In this document: in pieces, positions 24,874 to 37,424 of the stretch
Layout: every line of letters begins with the position of its first letter
Position numbering within the stretch: the first letter of the stretch is position 1
Source of the DNA: Vigna angularis
Taxonomy: Eukaryota; Streptophyta; Magnoliopsida; Fabales; Fabaceae
NCBI RefSeq assembly: GCF_016808095.1
Contig: NC_068974.1
Span: 26,582,825-26,646,824, forward strand
Direction of reading: 5' to 3'
Length of the DNA stretch: 64,000 bases
Program-made: the position numbers and the translations under genes
The notes under the pieces: generated by a model
Databases searched by the model: none
What the model saw: only the letters and a program-made list of their open reading frames with translations
What the model was told of the DNA's origin: nothing

Positions 24874-25075
24874 AAGAACAAGCCTTTGATTCCTTAATTT
24901 TCTTCACTTTCTGCCAAAGATCTTGAGAAAAAGAGAAGACGAAACTATAACTGTGATGTGTAAGCATAGATATCCATGATAGTATATGACAGTAGGGTTA
25001 AGTTAGGGCAAGATTTTGGTGAAGAATGAAGAACTGTGCCAAGTAGAAGTGGGTGAGTCTTACATGTGCTGTGAT

Positions 25076-25085
25076 CTTTTTATAG
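25076..25085 (-). promoter_or_regulatory. Probable TATA box of the MLO gene
   Basis: On the minus strand this reads CTATAAAAAG, about 200 bp upstream of the MLO ATG at 24873. Position and sequence suit a plant core promoter; no transcript evidence is available here. Confidence 0.45.
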
Positions 25086-26865
25086 AGATGATGTGTGGTA
25101 GTGAAATAGAAGAGGGAATGGATTTGCCACTAACACAAGAAAAAAATATTAATAAATTAGTCCCACAAGCAACATATATGTTTTTTGTTTTATGGTTGAA
25201 TCTTAGAACAAAGTACACCGTACACAATGCTTAATTTGGTTTTTTTTCAAAGCCGTCAGAGCTGTCAAATGATGAATTAATTTTGATGCTTCAATTCTGC
25301 AAAATCTTGGCCAGGTACAGCCAAACACACATTGACTAATCTCCAATAATCTATGATTATGGACTAATCAATAGAAGTTTATATGGCTACATTTTTGAAA
25401 AATTTAAATATATTTGGTTGTTAATTGTTGGTTATACATATATATGATCATGTGGAGGTTGGAGAGGTGAAGCATGAGTTATTTTATACAAACTGATACT
25501 ATTAATTTTTTATAACTACACATTTATTTAAGATCGAGTTAAAATTTATTAAAAGCTTATATAATCTCTAGTGGAATTCAGTTGTAGTTTACATAAAGTT
25601 AAGCAACATAGTTGGTAAATTTATTATCAGTGCAAATAATATGACAATACTTATATACAAACGTTGCTTATTATTTAAGAGAAAAGTGTTCTAGATATTG
25701 AACACTAGTTTTAATACTTTTAAATTTGAAGTAATTTTTCTGTGAGCGACATTTCTAACAAAATGAAGATAGAGAATTTAAGTTTGTCTGTGGATGCCTT
25801 TTAGTAGGGAAGGTTTAAATTGGTATTGGAATTTAATTAAGCAAATTACATGAATACTCAATTAGAAAAAATGAGAAAAAACAAATTAAACAGGTAATAT
25901 TGAATCAGAATGTAAAAATATTACTATTCTGATAGATCCAATAATCTCATATAGTTTAAAAGATTAAAGATTAAAAGTAATTTAAATAAATAATATAAAT
26001 TTTTTGAGATGGAAACAATTATGTAGAGTTTAGACTGTGATTAAATTGTGAAAGATACTTGATATTAGTAACCTTTGATGACTTTGACAGATATAAAATT
26101 TGGAAGCAGCCTCACCCTGGAGTTTGACACGTTCCAATTGGCCTTTTTCATATATGACTTTAATTAATAGCAGGTCAATTAAAACACTTTAATTTCATGA
26201 CTTTTGGATGAACCATTATTAGCTCGTAGAATTGATGTTTCACTCCAATTGAACAAATCTTGAGTTAATTTTCTTTGTAATGGCTAATATGCACTTAAAA
26301 CATGTTAATAATCAACCAACACTCACCTAGAATGAGGAAGAGGGCATTAAAAAGCTTCATCCGTCAATTAATTAACAAATTATAGTTATGAACAAAAATC
26401 ATATTTTATTTTTTATTTATTTATAGTCGAGAACAACAAAACAAAAGAAGATTTCAACGAAGAAGTTCAAACACCCAAAGAACGGAAACGAATGAAATGA
26501 AATAACATTTATATTTCATTGACTTTTTTGTTCTTCACATTGTGCAATATTTTCTCTTTTAAGATACTGAAAACCTAGCCCTATTTTTACTTCTTAACCA
26601 AATTCAATCCATGTAAGATCTGTCTAAAATGAATGAGGAAACAATTAAAATTACTTATAATTTACTAAACCATAATGAATAAAAGTGCAATTTTGATATT
26701 TTCATTTTAAATAAAAAATAAGATATCAAAATATATTTTATAAATTAAAAAATACCTAAGTACAAAATGTTTTATTAGTTAATTATTTCATCAAATCTAT
26801 TAATAGCACGATTTCATGTACCTATTTCCTTTTAATCAAACTATATACGAAAAGAAGTAAAAATA

Positions 26866-26903
<38 letters not shown>

Positions 26904-26914
26904 TCATAAGATAT

Positions 26915-26952
<38 letters not shown>

Positions 26953-27967
26953 ATAAATATTTAACATAGGTTAAAAGATTAGGCTAATAAAAACAGTAAA
27001 AATAAATAATTATTAATATTAAATTTGTGTTTGATGAGACATGCAACTCTAAAATCTTAAGAAAACTAATTTGTTATGGATTTTTTAAGGTTTATCTTTA
27101 AATAGTGTTTATTTAATCAACGCTGATTCATTATTAATTTTAAATTACTATTTTTTATTAAAGAAATTCAATATCAAAGTTATTTTGTTTTTATTTTAAA
27201 ATTATTTAATTTAATGTTGACTAAGTCAATGTTAGATAAAATTTATTTTTAATATTAATTTAATTTGTGTCGGTATAACTTACATTAATGACAATAAGTT
27301 AAGAAAAATTCTCGTGCAGTGTATCTCCTCAATGTTTAACAAAAATGAAATATAAATTAAGAAAAAAATAGAAACTATAGTTACAGTGGATGAAGAAGAC
27401 AGAAAAGAATGTGATGAAGAAGATGCATGTGTGGACGAAAAAAATGTGTACTGATGATGGAGTGAATATGGATGCAAAAAATTTGTGTATAGATGAAAGA
27501 GATAAATGTGAGTGAAGAAGATAAGTATGTTTAAAGGAGAAGAATGTGAAGAGATCATGAATATGAATGAAGAAGATAGATATGATGATATTTATAAAAA
27601 AAATGAGATAGTAAAGTTATAGGTAAATAGATTTCTCATCTTTAAATTTGAATATATAGATTAAATAATTTACAATTCATATTTGTAATCATGAATACAT
27701 AAAGATCACTACAATAATAAAAATAGTATCTTAAAACACTCACCCTAAGAAAGAAAAGTCCACACTAATCAAACAATTTCGGTCTTTGAGTCGATTAAAA
27801 GTCTACCTTAATATCGTGGATCTTAACCTTAATATCGTGGATCTTAATAGCATGGAAGTTATTCACTGATTGTGTCAGCTTGACAAAGTGACTCTACGAG
27901 CATAGACTATGTTAATGCTAAACCCACTCTAAGAAAAAAGTTAATTTATTATAAGCATTGGTATAGA
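25086..27967. other. AT-rich intergenic DNA upstream of the MLO gene
   Basis: No gene recognised. It holds two (AT)n runs at about 26870-26900 and 26918-26946. The frame at 27280-27558 is low-complexity antisense of a GAA/GATGAAGAAG-rich stretch. Confidence 0.5.
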
Positions 27968-30794
27968 CACTAGTAAAAAAAAGGGGTTTAATCATTCAAG
28001 AGGTCCTTATTTTGGAGGAGAATCTCAATTTCTTCCTGTTCTTTTTTGTTTTCTCAATTGTGTTCTAATTTTGTGAAAATTGCAACAATTGGACCCCTAT
28101 CATTAAATTGGGTCCAACGGCGTTAGTGTGTGGTTGACGTGGCGCGCTGGAATCCCTTTCGTAATCGACGTGGCACATTGGAGTAGAGACACCTCAATTC
28201 TCTCCTATTTTTTATTTTTTCGAATTTGAAAACGACCTAAGCCCATGACATTTCAGGGTATTCCTCTCTAGCAGAAACAGGGAAAAGAAAGTTGCCCCAT
28301 CCCTTCTTTTCTTGGCTAGCCGCGCAGGGAAAGGATCCTCTCTTTAGCAACAAGATTCTTGCCGAGAGAAAGGTTCATCCGAAGCAACCCTACCATTAAC
28401 GCGTCGATGGTTTATCTCGGTGACCGTGTTCGCGAGGAAGAGTTCACAATTGTGAAGCCAACGAGGACCTTCCGGCAGTGAGGGTGGCAAGAGCGACGAT
28501 GATTAAACCCGATTGGACGAGATTCGGAGAGAAGGTCAAGATAATGGAGAGTGGCTCTTGGCGGCAGTAAGGGAGATTCAAGGTGGTGTAGATGGTGGAG
28601 TTGAACGGAGGTGGGTTGGAGATTCACAATGCGGCTGTGATGAAGGAGAAGATGACAACGCAATGGAGGCAGTGAGGTGCACTACGGCGGCTGACGACGA
28701 CTTCGAGAAGGGGCGAAGGCAGAGGGAAGGCGCAATAATGATGGAGGAATGAACCTAGGTTTGAGAATTTTCGGTAATGGTTTCCTCGCAACGCGACCTT
28801 CAACTATCTGGTGAATTGGTCTCTCGATTCGAGGTCCGAATGGTACTCAAATCTGGTTTCTGGGTTTTTGTCGTGTTTCAGGTGTTTGTTCAAACTCCCG
28901 CTGACTCATGGTTGCTATGGAGGCAAGGAAATTTTCTATGGTGGTTGATGATTGTTCGAAGAGGAGGATGAGGGTGGTTCGGCAAATTGAAAAAGGATTG
29001 AAGGGTTCATAGTGGCTTAGCCATTTATGGTTTTGTGACTTTCTTCTTGCAGATTTGAGTGGATAAACAAGGATGTCAGTGAAGTGATGGTAGGGAGGTA
29101 TGGTTGATTGATTACGAGTTGGATGAAGTGATGGCTTAGGCTTGTTTTCAAATTTGAAAAAATAAAAAATAGTAAAGAATTGAGGTGTCTCTACTTGAGC
29201 GTGCCACATCAATAAGAAAGGGACTCCAATGCACCACGTCAGTCACACACTAACGACGTTAGGCCCAATTTAACGGTAGGGGTTCAATTGTTACAATTTT
29301 CACAAAATTAGGACCCAATTGAGAAAACGAAAAAGAACAAGATGAAATTGAGATTTTCCTCTAAAATAAGGACCTCCTGAATGATTAAACCAAAAAGAGG
29401 ATACTAACGCTCTTATTATGCTTCGGTTGACCAGAAACCAAAACATAACATAACGCGGTAGCATTTTTAAAATTTTCGTTAACGTATATGCCTCGGTTCT
29501 TTGTTAACCGATACTTATACAAATACTTTGTTAAAAAAAGTGATGCAGTGATAAAATTATAAATATGATGACACATTTTATGCCGGTTGGACCTAAAACC
29601 GACATAGAAAATAGACAAATGAAATTTTGTAATAAATTATAAAAACTTTCTATATTGGTTTGACCTATAACCGGCATGTAAATTGACGTGGTGAAAATTT
29701 GGTAATATATTACATAGACTTTCTAAACTGGTTGGACCTAGAATTGACATACTATGTTTATTTTTCTTATTATTCCCTTTAGGATTTCCGAGCATCACTC
29801 ATTTCCTCCTATATGCAACTATGCTTTCCTCCTCTTTACCCTTTTCGGTTTCTCTTCTCCCTACATTCCTAACATTTTTGCTCAGGTGGCCTTCGTCTCG
29901 TCCCACCGTTACATCCATGGTTGTTGGTCGTGCTCCTGTAGTGTAGTTGCTCTCGCTCTCTCGTCTCTCTTATTAGGTAAGTTCTCATTTTGGGTTTTCT
30001 TTATTTAGGTATATAAGCTTGTTAAGCTTGTTTTTCTTTTGCAAGAGCCTTTTTCTTTTTGCACGCTCGCATCAAACAACTCTTTTGCCAAGAACCACAA
30101 CAATTGCCTTCCACATTAGCCTAGGGCATAGTCGGTGGAGTCGCTCAACATCAAATGTGCATAGCCACCACGTCACTCCTCCTCTTCATTACTTCGTACT
30201 GATGATAGTTTTCCTTTCCTTCATTAGAGCTTCTTGACCATGGAGGCATTTCTTCTCTGACGGGCTTCTTGTTCCTAATCAACAAAAATAGTCTCGATGA
30301 GTCGACTGTAAATGAAGGTGTCGCTAGCATCCTAAATACTTGTTTCATTTTTAATTTCTTCGCACGTAAGACTTTCTCCCTTCTAGATCTACAGAAAAAC
30401 CACCACACTACACCCCTCCTTCCACTGCCTCCATATTCTCTGTTTTTATTTCTTATTTTGCTCATTCCCTCTTCCAATTGCTAGTTGTTTTGCAATTTGA
30501 GGAATTTGTCTAAAATAGTGGCCTCACACAACTCAGGATTTATTAAAATGATGTAGGATGATTAGGAGAAGATAGTGCATTGGGTATGATTGGTAAATGG
30601 GTTTCTATATTTGGTTTCTAGGTGGCACTTTCTATACCAATTATGACTTTAAATAGTATAAAAAATGATAATTTCTATATCAATTTTGGAACCAGAAAGT
30701 GAAAACTTTCTATAGTTCTTATATCTATGTCCATTATGGAACCAATATAAAAAGCATTTTTTAATTGGCATTAAAAGGCTTCATTACACTAGTG
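27968..30794. mobile_element. Probable non-autonomous CACTA element, interrupted by a Mutator-like element
   Basis: The left end reads CACTAGTAAAAA at 27968 and the right end reads ...CACTAGTG, ending at 30794. Near both ends are repeated short motifs of the type CTATATTGGTTTGACCTATAACCGGCAT (for example at 29.4-29.75 kb and 30.6-30.75 kb), as in CACTA subterminal regions. The 3-bp flanks are AGA and AAA, only two of three matching, so the outer limits are less certain than for the other CACTA elements here. Inside, 29.76-30.5 kb is pyrimidine-rich and not recognisably coding. Confidence 0.5.
27985..29391. mobile_element. Mutator-like element with ~260-bp terminal inverted repeats
   Basis: The left arm (27985-28243) begins GGTTTAATCATTCAAGAGG and reappears inverted at 29131-29391, ending TGATTAAACC. 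The flanking 9-mers are AAAAAAAGG (27976-27984) and AAAAAGAGG (29392-29400), eight of nine matching, the target-duplication length of Mutator elements. The ~890-bp middle is clearly more GC-rich than its surroundings and carries no transposase motif, as in non-autonomous or gene-fragment-carrying (Pack-MULE) elements. It lies within the left end of the probable CACTA element. Confidence 0.82.
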
Positions 30795-31004
30795 AAAATC
30801 TGCATCTTCCTCACCACCTCACCAACTCGACTTATGAGTTTATTGAATGGGAGCTTGATTTGTATGGAGAAGGAGAAATGGAGAAAAGAGCAAAGCTTGA
30901 ATTTAGAGATTTTAGTGGAAAGGGAAAAAAAGGAAAAGTGACTTCCTCAGTAAAGGCGTAATTTTTATTAGTTTGCACTTAGAGTCGGTCAGACCTATGC
31001 TCTA

Positions 31005-31006
<2 letters not shown>

Positions 31007-31060
<54 letters not shown>
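31007..31060. repeat. (AT)n microsatellite
   Basis: Uninterrupted AT dinucleotides for about 54 bp. Confidence 0.95.
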
Positions 31061-31063
<3 letters not shown>

Positions 31064-33152
31064 CTTCATCATGATTAAAATAAACACATCTTCCTTTTTA
31101 TCTCCATTATTTACACCAAATATTATTCAAACTTCACCTAAAGAGTATACTTACTTGGAATAAATCATTCTTATAATTTCCTTTCACTACACACTTACAT
31201 CAATGTCAATGTCCATGTATAATCACCATACACGTTGCATCAATATTAACCAATATTGGTACTCCTTTCAGTGCCTTGTGTAGTCCAAATTGTATCATCA
31301 GTTATTTGATTTAAGTTTTCCATAAGCCAAATTTCATCCTTTAATCAAATTTTTCTATGTGATAGCACTTGCAAATGACATTGCAACTTTAACAACCAAG
31401 AATGATTCTTCAATAATAAGGAATTAATATTCTCTAGAATGGAAGATTAAACTAAGTTACAACTACATAGCATACTAAGAGTGAAGCATATAAACTCTCT
31501 GATTGAAAAAATACTCATGAAGAATATCAAGGTTACTCCTCAGACTTACCCTATAATATAGAAATAAGATAAAAACAATCAACACAAAAATATAATTTGA
31601 AACTCCAATAACTAACATAAAATCATGACGGAAAAGAACCTTGTGTGAAATTTTTTTTAATAATTAAACTACTCTCACTTATCATTTGACCCAAGCACAC
31701 ATAAACAAAATCTCACAATACTCTACTAAAATATATATATAAAGAATAAAGTAAAATACGACTTCAAGTATTTTTGAATGTAGTGTTTAAATATCATAAA
31801 CTTGTTTGTTATATAATTACTATTACCAACTCCATTGTTTATATTAAGTGACACGAGACATTAATATATTATTTTCATCAACCAAACTTACTTTAAGATT
31901 CTAAGATTAATATTTTTCATATTTTTATTTTCTGTATTTTAATTTATTTAAGTATAAACATCTTTAAACATCGGTATACTCATTTATTAGAGGTTGAAAA
32001 GAAGGAAAAGAATACCGTAAAAGAATAATAATAAAGAAAACATATAGATCTTATAAAATCACGACTAAAAAAATCAATCTTTTGAATATTGTTTTTTACA
32101 ATGATATTCCTTTTACAAAGGAATAAACCATGCTTTGAAATATCTTATTCAAATTAAGATGAAACAAAATCCAACACATTGTACAGGTGCTTAATTAATT
32201 CCCTTAATCTGGGCAAATATTGCCAAAAGTCAACAAAACGGACGGCTATACCACGTTGGATAGTCACATTTGTTCTTATCATTTTCCTTCTTAATTATGA
32301 TATGTAGGAACTGTTGCAATTTTTTTTTTCTTTTGCAAGCAACATCGTACGGATGGTCCATGTGATTTTTCAACTTAATTAATTAAATTACTATAAGGCA
32401 GAGTTTTTCAAGAATACTGTCTATATTTAAATAACAACTTAGCTATCATACATGATTCGCATTTTGATAGGTCATTTCTTTTTTCTTCCTAGAATCTGTA
32501 GTTGCATGGTACCAATTGAAAAAAACAGTAAGCAAATATGATCGGCAAAATCATATTTTGTTACCATTTGAATTATATTTTTTTAATAGCTTTTAAAAAT
32601 GTAAATTTAATTAAATCTTATGATGTTTATTTGTTATAATTAAATATTATAATAACTTTCTCAATAATTTCAAAATGTTGGTAATACTCCAAACAAAAAT
32701 ATGTGAAAAATGAGATCCAGAGATGTCCAGTAGATAATAATAATAATTATTATATATTATTATTGTATTTACAAAATTGAGCAAATCTATGTAATAAATT
32801 GAGAGGTCTGTGTTGATGTCAGCAAGGGAAAGTCAAATTATGTGATGCACAAAATTCCAGTGAAAATGTAAAAATAATTTGCAAGTGGCCATGTGTTTAC
32901 CAATTTGTTGGTGATCGAGTACTCCTTTGCTTAAATTTGAATACAAGAATTTGTTTGTTAGGAGTAATATTTTAAAGATTAGTTTTGGGAGATTTTGTAT
33001 TCATATACAAATTAAAATTAACTTTATAAACAAATTTGATAAAATGAATACTGTTGAAAAGAACAAGTTGAGAACGATCTCTATACTTTGATTAATAGCT
33101 CAACAACCCCTGGAAAATAAGAAAAATAAGTAAATATTCATGAATATAACAT

Positions 33153-33156
<4 letters not shown>

Positions 33157-33218
<62 letters not shown>
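33157..33218. repeat. (AT)n microsatellite
   Basis: Uninterrupted AT dinucleotides for about 60 bp. Confidence 0.95.
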
Positions 33219-33223
<5 letters not shown>

Positions 33224-34087
33224 TTATTTATCACGTTTAAATTTTGTCATAAGAAATAAAAGTATTGTATTATATAGAGAGTGTTAAATATTGGGGAGAA
33301 CCAATTATTATGGCATTTTATCATAATCACTTTTGTTTATTTTACGTCATTTTCTTTTATTCTAAAATCAAGAATTAAAATAAATATTGTCAGAAAATAA
33401 TAAAAAAATATTTTAGATTCTTTGTTTTCCAAAACACGCATTCTTATAATTTAACGTTTTATTCTATTCGGTGCCTATTACCATGACTAGGTCATGAATG
33501 AAAGTTTTCACATTATTAATAATAATAATAATAATAAATATAATAATAATATTTTTTTTATTGAATAGAGTAATCTTACATATTTTAATAGTGTAAAACT
33601 ACAAAATGAATGTTACAAAAAGATGATAATTAAACTAACACATAGGATAGAATACAACTATTATGTTATAACCATTTGCAAGCATGAATCAAATATGTAT
33701 AATTTATATATACAAATTAACATACATTATAATTTTTCAAAAGAAATGGGAATTATATAAAACTTGACCATTCCTATCTAAGCTATTGTATCTTTCTTAC
33801 TTTGCATTAAATCAATTGGAATATTTTCATCTTTTCACACCACTAAGTGATAATTACAAACAAACAAATAAACAAAGAAGAAAAGGTAAACTAATGTATA
33901 AAAAGAGTTTTCATAACATTTATATAAATATTAACACACATAAACATCCATATCAACAAATCCTAACACATGTAATCAATCATAGATACTAGACTGGACC
34001 ATCTGAATATATGTATTGATATCAAACTTTGGTAAGTTTTGCACTTGTAGTGGTGCAACAACTTACCTACCCAAACTACCACACAAG

Positions 34088-35618
34088 CACTAGTAAAAAA
34101 ACTGTTTTTAAACTTGTGTTATAGGCACCGGTTTAGGTGAAACCGAAGCCTATCAAAATGCGGTGGCATTTTTGTAGTTTAAGCGAACTTATACATCTCG
34201 GTTCAAAATCAACCAAAGCATATAAGTCATATTACCTCGGTTAAAGCAACGACCGAAGCCTAAAAGCCCACCTGTCCCCTGATAGTCTTTGAAATTTGAA
34301 TTCTGTGCAGAGCCTATGGCTTCGGTTCGTTCAGAACCAGTACGAAATAGTGTTTATGCATCGGTTTAAACGCAAACCGAGGTATATAGTCATTATATAT
34401 TTTTTTTTCATTTTTCTCTGAGGACTATATGCCTCAGTCAGGTGTAGAACCGAGACCTATATGCATGTATTGTTTCGGACGATCAGAGAACCGAGTCATA
34501 TGTGCACGTATCTTAACCAAAAAACGTAACCTTTCATTTCCTTCTTCCTCCAGATCTGACTCCCACCCTCGCTCTCTCACTCTCCCTCCTTTCCTTCTTC
34601 CTTCAGATCTGACTCCCTCCCTCTCCCTTCATCACTTTCTTGCGTCGTCCAGTCTCGTTCTCGACCATTCCACCGGCGGCATCATCTACTCCGACTGTGG
34701 CCTCGTCCCCAACTGCTCCACCGGCGACATCGCCTTCTCCGAGTGCAGCCTCGTCCCAGACCACTCCACCGGCGACATCCTCTACTTCAAGTGCGGCCTC
34801 GTCCTCGAGTCCCACTCCATGGACGAGATCTCCGACGGGCGACAACGACCCCAACGTCCTTGAGTCTAGATCCCCTCGCGACGATGACGGTCACGGCACC
34901 CGCACAGCCAGCACAGCCGCGAGATCGGTGGTTTCCGACGAGAGAGAAACGATGGTGGACGCGGCGACAGCGACAATTCCTCGATCTTCCTCACCATCTC
35001 TGTTTTCTCTCCTACCGTTTGAGTTTCTGTGATTTGAGTTTGGTTTCTTCGATTTGAGTTTGGCTTCTGCGATTTGAGTTTGGTTGCTGCAATTTGAGTT
35101 TCGTTTCTCCGATTTTTGAGTTTCTAGGTTCTGTATGCAGGTTGGGGTGGAGAAGATTGAATCATGGAGGCACGATTTGGGTTTTGGGTTGCTGTTATGG
35201 TGGTTCTGGGTTGTTGTTTTGGGTTGCAGGTTGTTGTTCTAGGTTGCTGTTCTGGGTTATGGGTCGCGCTTCTGGGTTCTGGGTTACTTAGTCTCATGCT
35301 AGAAATATTTGGTGAAGAAAAAGAAGTGCCAAAACCACGTTTCTGTTGCTTTGATTTTTTCTTCTTGCAGTTGCATTTTTGTGAATCTCGGTCACCAAAT
35401 CCTCCTGCTTGAACTGAACTGGGTTACCTAAATTTAAAAAAAAAAAAGTGTTACGGCCTCGGTTATCTAAAATTTGGGGCATAATCTTACCACTTTTGTA
35501 GGTTGATGACCGAGGCATAAAACCTACATTTTTTTACCTCGTCTGGTTATGCACCGGTTGCAGAACTGGTGCTTATAACCAATTTTAACCGGTGCTATAT
35601 CCTCCTCTTGTACTAGTG
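34088..35618. mobile_element. Non-autonomous CACTA element with GC-rich cargo
   Basis: It starts CACTAGTAAAAA and ends ...TTGTACTAGTG, flanked by a perfect 3-bp target duplication AAG (34085-34087, 35619-35621). Subterminal copies of a GGTTTAGGTGAAACCGAAGCC / CCTCGGTTATC type motif occur at both ends (34.12-34.5 kb, 35.45-35.6 kb). No transposase is present. The middle (34.53-35.4 kb) is GC-rich and contains several tandem repeats: a 48-bp unit, a TTTGAGTTTGGTTTCTGCGA-like unit at ~35018-35115, and GGGTTGCTGTT-type repeats at ~35175-35290. Frames through it are open mainly because of the repeats; I recognise no gene. Confidence 0.85.
34654..34810. repeat. 48-bp GC-rich tandem repeat inside the CACTA element
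   Basis: Copies begin at 34654, 34702 and 34750, with a partial copy at 34798. The unit is CTCGTCC..., CCACTCCACCGGCGACATC, CT-rich, GTGCGGC. Because 48 is divisible by three, several frames stay open through it. Confidence 0.8.
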
Positions 35619-35825
35619 AAGGTTTGTCCATCAACCACCTATGACCAAGGAAAAAGTCATAGACTAGGACCTCCTGCTACTCCTCACGACATAACCTACC
35701 ATTCTCTACTTGAAACTGAATGATTATTAAGAGTGTCAGGATAACCCCAATACATAATCCCTACATCAATACATCACACTATTGAACAACAACAAGAACT
35801 TCTCCTTGGAAATTCCTTTCAAAAC

Positions 35826-36954
35826 TGTAGAAATAGTAATGCAATATAACAATTATATGAATCGGTTACTCTTTTTAAAAACTTGATCTTTCAAAAGCTT
35901 TTAAAAAATCTTTCAGGTTTCTTGGAATGCAATATAACAATTATATGAATCAACAATAAAAGGGAAGGAAGAGAGAGATCAACATAGAGATTTATACTGA
36001 TTCGGTCAAGCCTACATCCAGTCTTCCTTCAACAACCTGAGTTGAAGGGAACCACTATATTGATAGAGTTTACAAGCAAGAATACAGATAACTCTCCTCT
36101 CAATGCACTCTCCTTCTCCAACTCAATATCACCTATAGTACAAGATGTGAATAACCTCACAATCTTACAACCCAAAAAGCAATCCTAACTTTTTGTAACC
36201 TTAGATTAATCTAAACTCTAATATACAGAACACACACATTCTCTTCCTGGCTCACAACAATAGGGCATAGAATCCTCAAGTGCAGAATACAATTAACAAT
36301 TTGTAAGAATAACTCTCTTGCAAGAATCTTTTTGAATTTCCTTTCAAATCAGTAATCTTGATTCTCCAAGAAGTTTAGGACGCTCCTACAATTCAATACT
36401 CAACAAACAAATCAATTATGAAAGTGTAAGATCATTAATTCGTATTGAAGCAGCACATAATGTGTCTATTTATAGAATTTTCAAACTTCGACGTAGTTTA
36501 ATCGATTAACCAATTAGAAAAATAATGTAATCGATTAAGTTCCATACTTAAGCAAATTTGAAAATATTTTCCATTCTAAACACATCAATGCACTTCAGCA
36601 AACACATGTTGGAAAAACAATGTGTTTTAATCGATTATACAACTAATGTAATCGGTTAAATCAAAGTTGTTTTGCCCCTGTTAAGCATGTACTAAAGTTT
36701 AAAAAAATTTAATAGATTATGTAAACAATTTAATCGATTATTTCTATCAGATATACAAAGTGCAATAAGTTTCAACCTATTATTCATTTCATACAATGAA
36801 TGCATATACTAATCAGTTCAGACACATACACATATATGATCAAGCAATTATTTTTCCATTTGTTGTTCAAGAAACTATAAAACATTTCTTTTGTTCATCA
36901 TCAAAAACTTATATGTGAGATGTATTTTGCTATACATAGCTTTCCCTATCAATA
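35826..36954 (-). repeat. 3' LTR of the minus-strand copia element
   Basis: 1,129 bp, collinear with 56617-57980 but with a ~190-bp internal deletion. Its outer tip is altered: a 25-bp phrase ATGCAATATAACAATTATAT.. occurs at ~35839 and again at ~35926, replacing the poly-G/CCAAGAGG end seen in the partner. Palindrome pairs with 21-bp spacing remain at 36511/36532, 36632/36653 and 36714/36735, plus one orphan at 36503. Confidence 0.85.
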
Positions 36955-36968
36955 ATCTCTCCCTTTAT
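36955..36968 (-). promoter_or_regulatory. Polypurine tract of the minus-strand copia element
   Basis: On the minus strand AAAGGGAGAGAT lies directly before the TATTGATAGGG start of the LTR, matching the AAAAAGTGGGAGAT tract of the plus-strand relative at 49303. Confidence 0.7.
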
Positions 36969-37185
36969 ATATGATGCACAACAAGAAATTTGTTTTCCAG
37001 TTACTTTCCCTATTTGGGCACTGTTGAAAGGCTTTTAGATCGCACTAAAAGTCAACAAACCCTAGTCCCCACTAATGTAGTATAGGATAACCAGGGAATC
37101 AATCCGTTGACTGAATGAAAATCAAGTATAGAAAATATAAAATTAGATCTTGTATTATTTATTAACTACCTAAACTAGGTGGGGA

Positions 37186-37375
37186 CATTAAATGAAATTA
37201 AAAGAAAGGAAACTAAAAAGAAAAGAGAAAAGAAATCTATTTTAAAAAGAAAAGAAGAAAATAAAATTTAAGAAAATAAACATTAAATGAAATTAAAAGA
37301 AAGGAAACTAAAAAGAAAAGAGAAAAGAAATCTATTTTAAAAAGAAAAGAAGAAAATAAAATTTAAGAAAATAAA
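37186..37375. repeat. 95-bp exact tandem duplication
   Basis: CATTAAATGAAATTAAAAG begins at 37186 and again at 37281; the 95-bp units appear identical, pointing to a recent slippage event. An (AT)n run follows at 37394-37422. Confidence 0.9.
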
Positions 37376-37392
37376 ACCTAAGCTAAACTATA

Positions 37393-37424
<32 letters not shown>

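Larger units (their letters stand above)
30795..34084. other. AT-rich intergenic DNA with microsatellites
   Basis: No gene recognised. It includes (AT)n at 31007-31060 and 33157-33218 and an (AAT)n run near 33511-33550. The last ~100 bp before the CACTA element at 34088 resemble plant gypsy LTR DNA; that resemblance is from memory of such repeats and weakly supported. Confidence 0.45.

Noticed and set aside
25016..25234. 72-codon plus-strand frame near the MLO start
   Set aside because: Overlaps the likely MLO promoter and has no recognisable domain.
27280..27558. 92-codon minus-strand Ser/His/Phe-rich frame
   Set aside because: Low-complexity complement of GAAGAAGATG repeats; composition explains the open frame.
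34429..35057. Three overlapping plus-strand frames of 104-144 codons
   Set aside because: All run through the 48-bp GC-rich repeat inside the CACTA element; no conserved domain and no preferred frame.
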